Assembly (NCBI GenBank): GCA_035578905.1 | Contig: JAQJVL010000112.1 | Coordinates: forward strand, 372,001-436,000 | Reading direction: 5' to 3' | DNA: 64,000 bases | DNA from: Stictocephala bisonia | Taxonomy: Eukaryota > Arthropoda > Insecta > Hemiptera > Membracidae | Notes under the pieces: model-generated | Databases searched by the model: none | What the model was told of the DNA's origin: nothing | What the model saw: the letters and a program-made list of their open reading frames with translations, nothing else | Shown here: piece by piece, positions 41,701 to 54,500 of the stretch | Layout of the letters: each line of letters opens with the position of its first letter | How positions within the stretch are numbered: the stretch's first letter is position 1 | Translations under genes and position numbers: made by a program

Positions 41701-43286
41701 TTGCGGTGTTTGTAATGTGTCTTTTTGTGAGGGAGACAAACAATAGATAAGATTGGCAGATAACAATTCTTACAGTGACCCTTAACTAAGTATCACTATA
41801 CTGTAATATCTACACCGTTTTTTAAATTTAAATTTACAAAGTTATTTGATATTATATATAAACGTATACAGTTTCATATTTTATACAAAGGCATTAAAGG
41901 GATGGCAATTAATTAAATAAACGGACTTACGATTTAACAAATATTCTTGTATAAATAAGTTCTTTTTTATCTGAAAGCCATTTTTTTAGTTTTTTACAAC
42001 ATTTCTATGTATCAGAGTAAAACGTAGAGTATGAAACATTTTATCATACTTAAATTATCTATATAATTCCCATTTAGGGAAGAATTAGCTGACTAATTAA
42101 TACATTTTTACCATAGGTACCATGAAACAAGTTCTAAATACTGAATATTCCTACTGTTGGAGCTGAAGTTAGGTTTCTCATAATCAAGTTTCAGCTCATC
42201 CAAGACTGTCCGTGCTGTTTGTGAGGGACATGTAGTTGGGGCTTATGACGTATGTTGTTCCTGACCATTTAGCTCCCCACCCTCCCGTATTTCATATTGT
42301 ACGACAGTAATTTTTTCGTAATTTCCTCACATTACAATAAATAGTAAACGTTCGTAGACTTCAGTGTTTATTAACAATAAATATAACTTTAAATTTTATT
42401 TCTGCATATAATTATTAAAATTTACGTTTGTTTGGGACTTGTAAAAAACAGAACTTTTATACTCTAGCTAATTAGTATTAGGTCCCTATAACGCCTTCAC
42501 CCAAATTGCCTTCAAGGTGCTATAGTACGTAGTACGATATTCTCATCATTTATGGAGGAAGTTTTAAATTAAATTATTATGAGATGCAAAGACGAAATAC
42601 TATCACTTGATTATACTATTGCTGTTTACTGAATTATTTATAATTAATACATTATAAATAATTAATTTATTAACTATTTATAATGTATGTGAATGTTGGT
42701 GTTGAACGAAGGGAGTCTAAGAATAAGAAAAACTTAGCTTAAAAAGTATTTAAATCCGACAGCCGTTATTTTTACAATACTTACTATATTGATTTTGTGA
42801 AGAGATGTTTTAATAAACAATAAACTCAACAGAGCTAAGCTTAAGTTAAATAAGCTATGTTAAATCTAAGCTAAGTTAAATAGGCTTATGTTAAATCTAA
42901 GTTTAAGTTAAATAAGCTTATATAAATATAGTAAACTAGGATATTAAAAAAACGTGTATTGCCTGATGATGCCATGGAATTACTTTAAGGCCTCAAAAAC
43001 ATTCAATCTATAGATATTTTAATAAGGTATTGTGCAAAAAAAAAAAAAATGTTATTCTATGGGGACACTTTTAAGCACAAAATATTTTCCCTCTGAGTGC
43101 TTTAAGGATCCAAAATTAACTTAATTACAAAATTTTAAATACTTAAGTATTATAGTTTCTGCTCTACGTTGATCATTAATCGGTAAGTCAGAACACTCTC
43201 CTTTTTAAGTACCGAATAAAGCAAACTGGGATTCGTCTACTTCATATTGATGTAGTAGAAGAATGTGTAATATCCTCCCCCCCCCC

Positions 43287-43325
<39 letters not shown>

Positions 43326-45516
43326 AGAAATGTAAACACACAATATATACAGGAAGACTTGGAAAGTGCTCACATACGAATGTACACTTGTTCCCCCGGT
43401 ATAACATGAGACTTTCATTCACCATGTTATTAATGTTTGCCAGCCATATTTCCCAGTGGATATGCACTATTTCTTGCAACCACTCTTGTTTCATTTGCTA
43501 TACCTTAAAGGCAATACAATGATTGAATCAGTCTCCGTCAGTCTATAGAGGAAGCTCATAACTATCAACAAAACATGCTGCTAAACATAAAAGACAATTT
43601 TTATTTAGATTTTACTATACAGAAACTATAAACTAATAGCTTTCACACAAAAATTATAATTTGACATAACCAAAATAAAATAATACATTATAGTAGCATA
43701 GTCAATACAAATTGTATTGGACAAATTTAGACTCTTTTGCATACAAGAAGAAACTAAGAGAAACTGAGGAAAGAAACTGGACGGATTGTCATAAGTAATT
43801 ACAAAATGGTGCTATTTCATGACTTACAATGTAGCCTGTTCGTAACTGGCTACATTAAACCAACTTCTTTTTATATAAAAAAAGAAAATGCACTTCTATA
43901 TCTACGGATTATTTTACGAGAAATATATATGTAATAATTAACAATAAAAAATAAAAAACTAGGATACACGCAGATGAAGATTGTTAACAAAAACATCAAA
44001 ACAAAACTTAATATGTGTAACTATCTACCCTTTGATGCTATTTATCTTGACGTATATATGGTTATAAACTATGAACTGAAGAATTATTAGATTATGACAA
44101 TTTCCATACTACTTTTCTGTTACTATTACATTGTTCTTCAACAACTTTTACTGTTTACGTTTTTTATTTAATTTAATGATAAAATACAAATAATATACAA
44201 ATGTATATACAGGGTGTCTATATATGTGCAAACACCCAAACATTTTCTTTATTTATCAAAATAGAAATTTAAAATATTTAAAATCTCATTATCTATTGGG
44301 CACCTAACTTTAGAAAGATTTTTTTTTCATTTCACACTAACATAGGAACGTCCTGTTGAGAGTTTAGTCAATATTGCTTAATGAACCCTATACACTTTGA
44401 TACATCACATATAAGGTTATAGTGAACTGAATTAAATGCCACAAACCGCATATCTAAGAGATGACTTTATCACAAAATAGATCAATTTTAGTATTGAAAA
44501 TTTGTTGATGTTCAAACAATTTCATTTTAACTTCATTGTCAAACTGAAGAATGAAGACTGTTTAAACATTTACTTTGATACTAAATGGAGCTAAAATGCT
44601 AGTGTCAAGACTTTTCTAACATTAAATATTATTTTTAAATTGTTATATTGAATAAAAAAATTATTTACACACTTTTATTGCAATAAAATGTATTAATAAA
44701 ATTAATATCAATGAGGCTCTAAATGAAAATGTTGTTTATATAACATGTTTTACATTGTTATAAAATTTATTGTAACAATTTACTGTGGCAAGAACCAAGG
44801 TAAGATGAAATTGTTGAACATGAGCAATTTCCAATATTCAAATTGCTCTATCTTCTGATAAGAGTGATTCCTTATATATGCATTCAATTCAGTTCACTAT
44901 AACCTTTAAATTTATGTATCAAAAGGTATGGGCTTTTGTAAAGAATATTGAAGATTATAAAGAAGTTTGAAATGACTAAACACCGTTCCAAAACGTAGGT
45001 GGCCAATCCCTATCACGATTGTGAAAAGTTTACAATTTCGATTAATGCAAACTGTGTTTGGGTGTTTCCAGACATAATAGACACCTTTAATGTACAGTAT
45101 TTATATCCTTGAAGTGTGTGTTGTTTAATCATTACTATATATATATACTATATAGGCAGAAAACACCTTGTGTTTAGTGTTTAGGTATTTTAATTCCTGA
45201 AACAACAGCATTTACATAGATACAAAACATTAGGGATGAATATATAATTGGTAAAAATATTCTTTGAATTAAATATGTCTCATTATCAAATATTAATGAA
45301 GGAAGCATATCTTGTACTTAAAAATACGCTTCATTCTTTTAAAAGTTTCAAATTTAACTGCAGCCAAAACATTTCAAACTTTTAAAGATAACGTATACGT
45401 TAGTTCTATTTATTTTGTAGATGAATTTATAAGGATATTAATCATAATATAATTATATAACTGACATTGCTAATGAGAGTTGAACATCTGTATTTATCTT
45501 GAGGGTACATAGAGAC

Positions 45517-45548
<32 letters not shown>

Positions 45549-48500
45549 AAGACAGGAATGCTATGACAGGGATGAAGGAACAAGCACCTAATTGCAAGCA
45601 TCATTTTAAAATATCATTTTATATTATATTTATTTTTTTTAAATACAAACCCATTTCCTGTTTCTGTATATATTAAAGTTTTACTTTGGAACCAACACAT
45701 TTTTTACAACAAATATTCAAAGGCAAGACATACGGTATTTTAACTGAAAAATACTTCACCGTTTGAAGTATAGGTAATAGTAGAAATTAGTTTAGTAAAA
45801 ATGTTACAGTGAAACAGTTAAATGCACTTGTTATCAAATATTCGAAGAATTTAAAAGTAATTTTTATATATAGTGTTTTATTATGAAACCATCCATATTT
45901 TTCACGGATCTAAACAATAGAGTAAAATTGAAGTTTGTTCTGACTGTGCGCACAATAACATGGTACTAGACGTTTGCTAGGTGTGATTAAAACATAAAAA
46001 GTGGTATACTGAACTTAAACGCATTGGTAAAAATTATACTTTTATTGCAACCTACTTGTCGGTATTGGCGTATTAAGTACAAATTTTTCAAATTAAAATA
46101 TTTTACTGTCATAAAACATACATAAATTAAAGATGACAGTGTAAGACTTACATTATGTATAAGTAGATAAAGTACAAATTTAAAATTAATTAAAACAAGT
46201 AAAATTACATTGGTATAGGCAGCATATTTAATTGTATGTTGTCTTATCACTAACATAAACATTAATGTCATAATAATAAATCATCTCCAATAAGAACAGA
46301 ATGATTTATTATTTATTTATAAGTTTTTGTATCATCAATTGCTTTTATCTATTAGGAACACTGCTGGAAACCTTTAAAAAAATTAGTACATCTTAATAGA
46401 ATCTTACTAAGAAAAATATAATTTCTATTCAATATTTACTTATTTTTTATTAGTTTTATGTAATATTTCCTGAGGCTCATTAGAATATTTCAGGAGCCTA
46501 ATAAATAGAAAAATATTTTTGTAAACGTTTATCATATTTTACTAAATATCTATAACTATATGTAACAAACAACATACAGTATATTATATTTAAAATACAT
46601 ACAGTAGGAAGAGTTTAGTTATATTTAATTTAAAATACAATTCTCATGTTCACATTTCAAAGACGATGTGGGGCTAATTACTTTTAATAATCGTTAGACA
46701 AAATTGTTTTTAAAAGTAATATTTAGTATGATTCATTTAAATACAAGACTTTAATAAATATGCAGGTTTATGACAACTTCATTTATAAATATAAGAAATG
46801 TACATATTTATGTGAAGTGTAGGAACATTAGACTTCGATTAAAAATTCTGTAATTTGCATATAAATAACATGTATTTTGTATATTTTTAGCCAGTGACAC
46901 CAGGAGGGAAGAGGGTGCGGACTCTTGGATACAAGTACGTACACCTGTTGTTAATTTACGTATATAAATGTTTTAAGATCTTTGTAATTGTTGTAATTTG
47001 AAAAAAATTGGGTAACTTAGTTTATATATAAAATAACAAAGATATGTAATGATTTATGTGTAGTGACAAAAACTTTAGGGAAATCTTAGGCTATAATTAT
47101 ATTTACAAAGTTTATATTTAGAGGCTATATTTTATGTTGAGAGAAATAGTTTTTTTTGCGCGGCCATGTGTATAAGTACACTATAAATAATTACTACAGT
47201 CAATTATTTATAGCGTACTTATTTAATTTCTTATTATGGTTACAGTTTATATAAACAGATTAGTTCTCAATAAAAAAAAACAAAAAAAAAAACAGTGAAT
47301 TAAAAGGCATCGAAATAATTTTAAATATTATATACTTTTATCTGTCTAAGTATACATTTCCATCTAAAGTTTTCTAAACTAAATATGAGTTAATATACTA
47401 GCTATAGAATTATGTCATGAGGAATCCAAAATACGACTGAAAGTAACTCACAAGCATAAATAACTTGTTATACAAGGTACAGTCAAAAAGTTCCCGGAAT
47501 CGATGTCCAGAGACACACAGCATTGTTTCCGGTGGGAATTCGTCGTCTATCAGTTAGTAATCCTCCTGGAGAAGGGATATAGTTTACGTGAGTATTGCCC
47601 AGCCGTAATCGTTCCTCTGTGAAGAGTATATTTCGTGTATTTGCGTGTTTAAATTTTCGCGTTTTGAAAATTTATTTAATAAACAGCTAAAAACGTTAAA
47701 TTTGGTTTTTAACTTCAAAAGTCATCTTCTGGGACACTTGAAATGTTGATTCAAGCATACGAAATAAAGGATATGAAGAAAAGCCAATTTTATGAAAGGC
47801 ACAAACGTTTTCGATGTGTCAAAGCATCTTCAAACGTTGGAGATGACCCTTCGTCTGCAACCACAGATGACAACATTGAGCGAGTTCCGTAAACTGTCCA
47901 TGCAAACTGAAGAATAACAATTGATGATATCTCACATAAGGTAAATTTATCCACACAAAAGGTCTTAGGCGCTTCACGAGATTGCCATTAGGAGGAAACG
48001 GCCTAAGAAATGAGCTGGAAACAATTGGATTTTGCTGCATGACGATACCCATGCACATCGATTCTTGTGAGTAGGTTACCAGGTCATCATAACCTGGTCA
48101 AGCACCACGTTACCACGTTAGAACATCCTCCATATTTGCTTGACCTCATACCGCCGATTTCTTACTGTTCACACGGTAAAAACACCAATAAAAGGAAATA
48201 GATTTGCAGGTGCTAAAGCTGTCAGTGAAAATGCGATAAAAGTATTGAAATACATTTTAAAAAATAAGTGTGATCGTAGAGACAAAAGTATATTGTTGTA
48301 GGAGAAGAGTATTTTGAAGGAATATAGGTCTATAAGATTCTATCTTTGTCCAATAAACTTATTTCAATCAATTCCGGAACTTTTTGACTATAACTTGTAT
48401 ATGTTATATTTTATCGTAGATTTTTTACGTATTATATACAGTATATATACTACTTAATCACCAAAAAACATACAACTTATCTATGCATACTTCGTCTTGA

Positions 48501-51500
48501 AAGACTGCACTCTTGTTAATGAATGCATGAATTCAACTATAGTGAAGTTTTAGTGACAGCTACAATTGAATCATATTCAGAGTGTTCCAAACTTCGGGAA
48601 ATGGTTATATAGGTTCTAATAAAGAGAAAGCCAATAATATTTTTTCCAAAATGCTTCGTTTACCAGAAATCCACCATTTTATTTTTTTCACTAACGAATT
48701 TTTATCTCCAAGTTGTATGAACGGACTTAAAGAAACTCGCTATGCATGTTCAGACATATATAGAAACTTATTCTAGAAAAAAAAGCAACTACATCCAATT
48801 GTTAACTTCATAATGGTGGCCATTTTAAATTCTTAAACGGAAATTGTGGGGAAATAGTAAAATATAAAAAGATTACTTAGATAACAATTTTTAGACACTT
48901 TTATTACCCATCTGCCAGTATAAAAAAATTAGGATCGGATAAAAAATTACTGAGACATATTTACATTTGTGTCTCGGCGATTTTTTTCTCAGATTCGTGA
49001 TCTTAGTAATTTTTTTTATTTATTGCCGTTTTACCGCAATTTCCGTTATGAATTTAAAATGGCTGCCATTTTGATGTTAAAAAATGGATTAGGTTGATTT
49101 TTTTGTATAATCGGCGTCTATTATCTTAACATGAATAGCGAGTTTCATAGACGTCGATAAGGCAAACTTTATGATAAACATTCTCTTGTAAAAAAAAAAT
49201 AATAAATAAATAAATAAAAATGGATATCTGGGAATGAAAAGTTTTTGTAAAAAAACATTTTTTTTATTTTAACCTGTATAACCATTTCCCAAAGTCTGGC
49301 ACTTTTCTTTTGCGACACCCTGTATATGTTGGAGTTTGAGTTTCCACAGGTACTGAAACTTTTAACCAAAGGAATAGTGTTCATTTATTTCATGGAACAT
49401 TCAAAGTGTAACCATTTTGTGTTGGCACTAAGATGAACATTTTTCCTTATCTTACATTATATGTTTAATTGTTTAAATTTGCATACAAAACATTCTGACG
49501 CAGAGATTTGCGCTTTGAAACAGGTATTTTGTGAAGCATATAATCACATCCTATAAAATTGGGGAAATATGAAAAACATACGTATTAGGTGTATCGGTCA
49601 ATTTAATTTAATTTAATTTTGTATATTTCTCCTCACTTATAGATTGCATGTATTTGTTGTATGCAGTTATAATAGGAGTTGTTAGTATTTTTTATTTAAG
49701 TAAACTGACATTATTTCAAAAATATATCATTGAAGATAAATATTTTTCCATATCAAACATCCCTGAGAGAGACATGTTGAGTTTTGATATATTTGTACTT
49801 TAATCTAAATACAAGACTTGGTTTTGTTTTATAAATACTTAACGTGCTTCAATACTTGCGTCATTTCTTTCTGGCTCTGAATAAAGGCACGTAAAATTGT
49901 AACGGCATGAATAAACTGTTCCCGTGTTTAATTACATGCTAAATTTTAAGGGGAAGGGTTAGAAGAATGAATTAGTTTGGGCCGGTCTCAGCTTTAATCC
50001 CGACCACGGCTCTCCCTGCGGAAGTGATTTTAATCTAACACGCTTTTTACCTCCCTCCAGGGTGAGTTCCTGCTTACACAGAGAATTCAGCTTTATTTAA
50101 AATGTGTTGAGATGTGTTTTCAGGAAATTACTGTATTGATCATAACAGGTACAACATTTTCTATTAATAGAACTCTCTATTTGATTTAAATTGTAAATAA
50201 CTAACATTCTTTTAAAATGAAATTAATTAGCTAACAGTATTTAATTTATTCTCTTCATTAAACTAATAATAATTCAAACAAATACAAATAATTTGAAATA
50301 AAAATATATAGTATTTGTAAAGAATATGTAGTTAAAAAAATACCTTTTGATATTTTCAGGAAGTATATTTACTTGAAAGAGGGTTTTGAAGTCAACGTTT
50401 ATTTAAGTTGTTCTTTTTGGTGAGTTTAACATAGATTTAAAAATATTTCCATTATTATTTGTACATATAACGCAGAATATGCCTTTTATTTTTATTATTA
50501 TTATTTAATGAAAAAGTTGATTACAAGTTCATTTGATAATACTAGTTTTACAATCTATTCGTTATAGTAAAAAATAAACGAAGAACAATTATAAAATTAA
50601 TACAACTAAAATATACCTCTTAGAATGAACAATATTTATATTTACATCGACTTTGTGAGTTGAAATGTAAATCAGTTAAACGCGAATCAAATTAAATTTA
50701 GGTACTATATGAAAATAAATAATGACAGTATGATTAAGAATAATATATGTAAATTATATAAGAACGTATTGTTGAAAGTGTCAACCAAATGGCAGTACTA
50801 TTTAAAAAAATAGTAGTGTTTTTAAAACTCTTAATGATACTACTACAGATGCATAAAATAATGGCTTATTAAACTTTTGTAAAATATGTAATATATAAAG
50901 AAGCTAAAAATAAAATAAACGGAATACTAAAATAAAATCAAGCCGTCTTGTTAAAAAGACGGTCATAGTAACGCAATAACAATGTTGTACTGGTTATGTT
51001 GATTAGGTAGAGTAGAATGTTTCTTCATAGAATACGATCAAATAAGATGTGGTGATAGCAGCTTGAATAAGAATATTCTACAATTGAAGTATAATGAACC
51101 ATATAATGGAATTTTTTTAATAGCAGAAATAAATATTAAATTAAGGTTATTAAGATTTGTTACGTGTATATTTTAAATTCGAAAATTATGAATTTAAATA
51201 TAATAATATTAAATAATAATCTAAATGCTCATAGGATACAAAACAATATATTTAAGTTTTTGGTTTATAATCTTATAAGACATCTTTTGGACAGTATAAG
51301 AATAAAGCACAATACAAGTTTTAGGAAAATCTACACTGACTTGTTTTAAACCTTTATTATTTATCAAGGCGCTGTTTCATTGAGTATTTAATATCGTTCT
51401 TGCTAATAGTTCCGGAAAATATCACACTGAAACATGTTAAGACATTTTATTGAAATTATACTATTATATTTAGTTTCTTTATATTTAAAATACAAAAGAA

Positions 51501-54500
51501 ATCATTTTTCGTATTTAGTGTTGAACATTTAATCAACTCTGGGATGAGTTTGGTCTCGGCTTTGAGCTGGTTCATCATAGAAGCTGTGATCCCAGTTAAT
51601 CTGCGATGAGAGTGAAGGATCAATGTATTGTATTGTGCCATTTATTTCGATCTCTATTTTTATCTACATTTTTCGTCTGAGGTGTTCATTAAAATCGATT
51701 TTGGTGAGTTTACCAGGTATTATATAAATAAGTAATGTCTAATCTGCAGCTAACCCTAAATTTATAGAGCAATTTAAAACAAATCATAAATAATATCAAA
51801 TCCAAAATTGAAAAAGACAGTAAATGACGAGCTACGACTTTATCTTCGATGACCATTTTAGGTATAGAAACGAGCAAGTTACATGGACATTGTTAAAAAA
51901 TAATATTTATTTGATATATTATACTTATTTAATTGTTTTTATCACACCCCATTTATTTCATATCTAACTAAACTCCTAAATTCTTATTTTGAAATGCTTT
52001 TCTTAATTTAAGGTTGGAATGCATTTGACTGAAAAGTTACTTATGTATTTTCTGAGTATTTGTTGAGTTAGATTTAATAGTAACGTTAAATTTAGTTTAA
52101 TTGAAAGGTATATTTAATATGTAAGGGTAATCATATTGCCATACCACGTAAATTACATAGTTTTTCTTGCAGACCTTACTTTATTATGTTAAATTTGTAT
52201 TTTTAATTTTACAATTTCCTTTTTTTCAGAAATACTGCAGGTTATAATTATAACTTTATGTATTTATTCCTAAAAACTGTTTTCACCTCAGTGTATAGCT
52301 ATATTTTTTACTGGAATATTAAATTATATAAAGACAATTGTTTGGAAATTTTTGTCTAGTACACAAAAATATTTCACTAAAAATACAATTTTTAGCATTA
52401 GTATGTACTTGCGGTTAATGTTTTTAAGTGTGCAGTACCACTGTACGTGTAGGGTGGTTGGGTCAGCACCACAGTGCGTATATGGTTGGGCGGGTGGGTC
52501 AGTACCACTGTACGTGTTTGGTTGGGTGGGTGGGTCAGCACCACAGTTCGTGTATTGGTAGGCGGGTGGATCAGTACCACTGTACGTATGTATGGGTGGG
52601 TGGGTTGGTCAGCACCACAGTGCGTGTATTTTTCTTCCTAGTTGCTAATTTCCACAGTTGGCATTCGTCACAATGGGATCTGATGACTTCTAGTTTATGT
52701 CACTATGCTATTAACCACCCAGTAATATATGGATGTAGTAGCCCTCCCACCCACCTATACACGTCCAGTGTTATTGACCCACCCACATACTTCCATAAAT
52801 CAAATTATACTTCCATAATTATTAGTTTGCTCCTGTTTTAAGTGAGCATTTGACCTGAAGTCAAAAGCTTTTATTTATATTATGAGCTGAAAATTAGGCA
52901 AAATATTTAATAAATTGTAAGCGCATTACAAAAATAAATACTGTAATTTGAAGAATAATGCTTATATGGAGTTAATATAATTCAATTCCTACAAAAATGT
53001 TTTATACAAATAAAATGTATAAATCTTGTTTACAAGGTTTTTGTGTATAACCATTCCTGTAGATATGAACTGTAATAACTATTAATTTTATAATGAATAA
53101 AGATATATATTTAATTTATACTTTTTAATTTTAATTTTCACCCTTTCCATAAATTTTCGTAAAAACATTTCCCCTATTTATATTAAAATAAATAATATCC
53201 AGTCAAACAAATATACAAAATAAAATATATTTTATAATAAAACATTTATTTACTGTTAAATTCCTGAAAATTTAGCCTGTTATGTTAGCTATATCTATGT
53301 TTAAAAGCGAAGGAATATATACATAAAATGACACCTTGGGTGAAATTTCTAAAATACATAACAACGATGTACCTTAATTTTTATTTTTGAAAAAGAAAAT
53401 CTCAGTCTGCAAGTTTTAGTCCCAGAAAGTCCGAAGTCCCGGAAACTCAATAATGTATGAGAAAAACTTGAAACGTAGTTAGTGATTCAGTGGGTCGTAC
53501 CAAGCATTTTAAGCAATAACAAAGTTTAGCCTTGTATAGGTAAATAAAATCTAGTTTTATAAAAAATGCTATATAAAGTATTTATAAGCATTTTATTTAA
53601 ATTCTTAAATATCATTGTTTTGTAGTAGTAAGGATTAGAAATAGTTGTATTCGTTTGTATATATTTATATTTACTTATAATAAACTAAATTTCAATGAAT
53701 ATTGTCTTGTTGCAGGAACCAGTTCAAATGAAATCTTCTGGCATCCAAGTTTCCAGTAAGTAATAAACACGTTTAATAAAGGAAAAATAACCGGATTTGG
53801 TGATTGAAAATTATTTGCAAATATAATAGCCGTGAATCAAGCTGTGGTCGTTCGGGTATCGGAAGTATTATATAATTAGAAATTAGTATTATATAATGAA
53901 GATTCCATGGTTGTTTTGTTTAATTTATTCGTAACAAATATTTGATGGTAATCGAAATATTTGTTGAAAGTCTTCGACTACAATTCATAGTGGAAACATT
54001 GGCATGTAACACAAAACGTATAAATATTATTGAATAATCGTAACCCTTATCACGCCGTAAGCGCATATACGCGTAATAATTACAAAAATAATATTTTCCT
54101 AATAATGTTTTTAATTTAATCCGGTAGTGAGTTTGGGTTGTGAGTGGTGACTCATGCAAGACACATTGTGCGGCTCACAACCTTTTGTTGGCCTGTCAAT
54201 CACTACGAGACTGGTTTTTGTCTGGCAGTGAACTTTTCCGCTTCACCGCCCAACGCCAGAATCGCGTATACGCCCAGCTACTGTCGAGCTGAGCGGTTGT
54301 CATTGTCCGCCGCCTTACAGCTTTGAAACTGTGTATTTAGTTGTTTTTATCATTACTTTAGTTTAATATATGTTGGTAATTTATTATTTATAAGTGTCAA
54401 TATGAATAATCTGGTCGATTCTGATTTTGTGCAAGGTACTAAATACATCGTATTCGAAGTGCTATATGTATTTACTTATTTTTTATTATTTGTGTTATGT

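Larger units (their letters stand above)
26770..46890 (+). other. intron 1 (20.1 kb, phase 1)
   Basis: Bounded by GTATGT at 26770 and TATTTTTAG at 46890. It carries three separate satellite arrays, two minisatellites, an inverted pair of PLE tails, SINE fragments and a long inverted-repeat element. An additional skipped or alternative exon inside it cannot be excluded, since exons 1 and 2 join without one but a frame-preserving exon could be inserted. Confidence 0.7.

Noticed and set aside
43277..43323. Poly(A) tail of a processed pseudogene
   Set aside because: No coding body could be recognised upstream, and a C11 run directly precedes it.
49980..50080. GC-rich block as an exon or SINE
   Set aside because: It ends in a splice-acceptor-like CCCTCCAG followed by GGTGAGT, but no frame continues and no tRNA boxes were found.
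52352..52841. Overlapping frames of 60-137 codons on both strands
   Set aside because: They are products of the 36-bp minisatellite.
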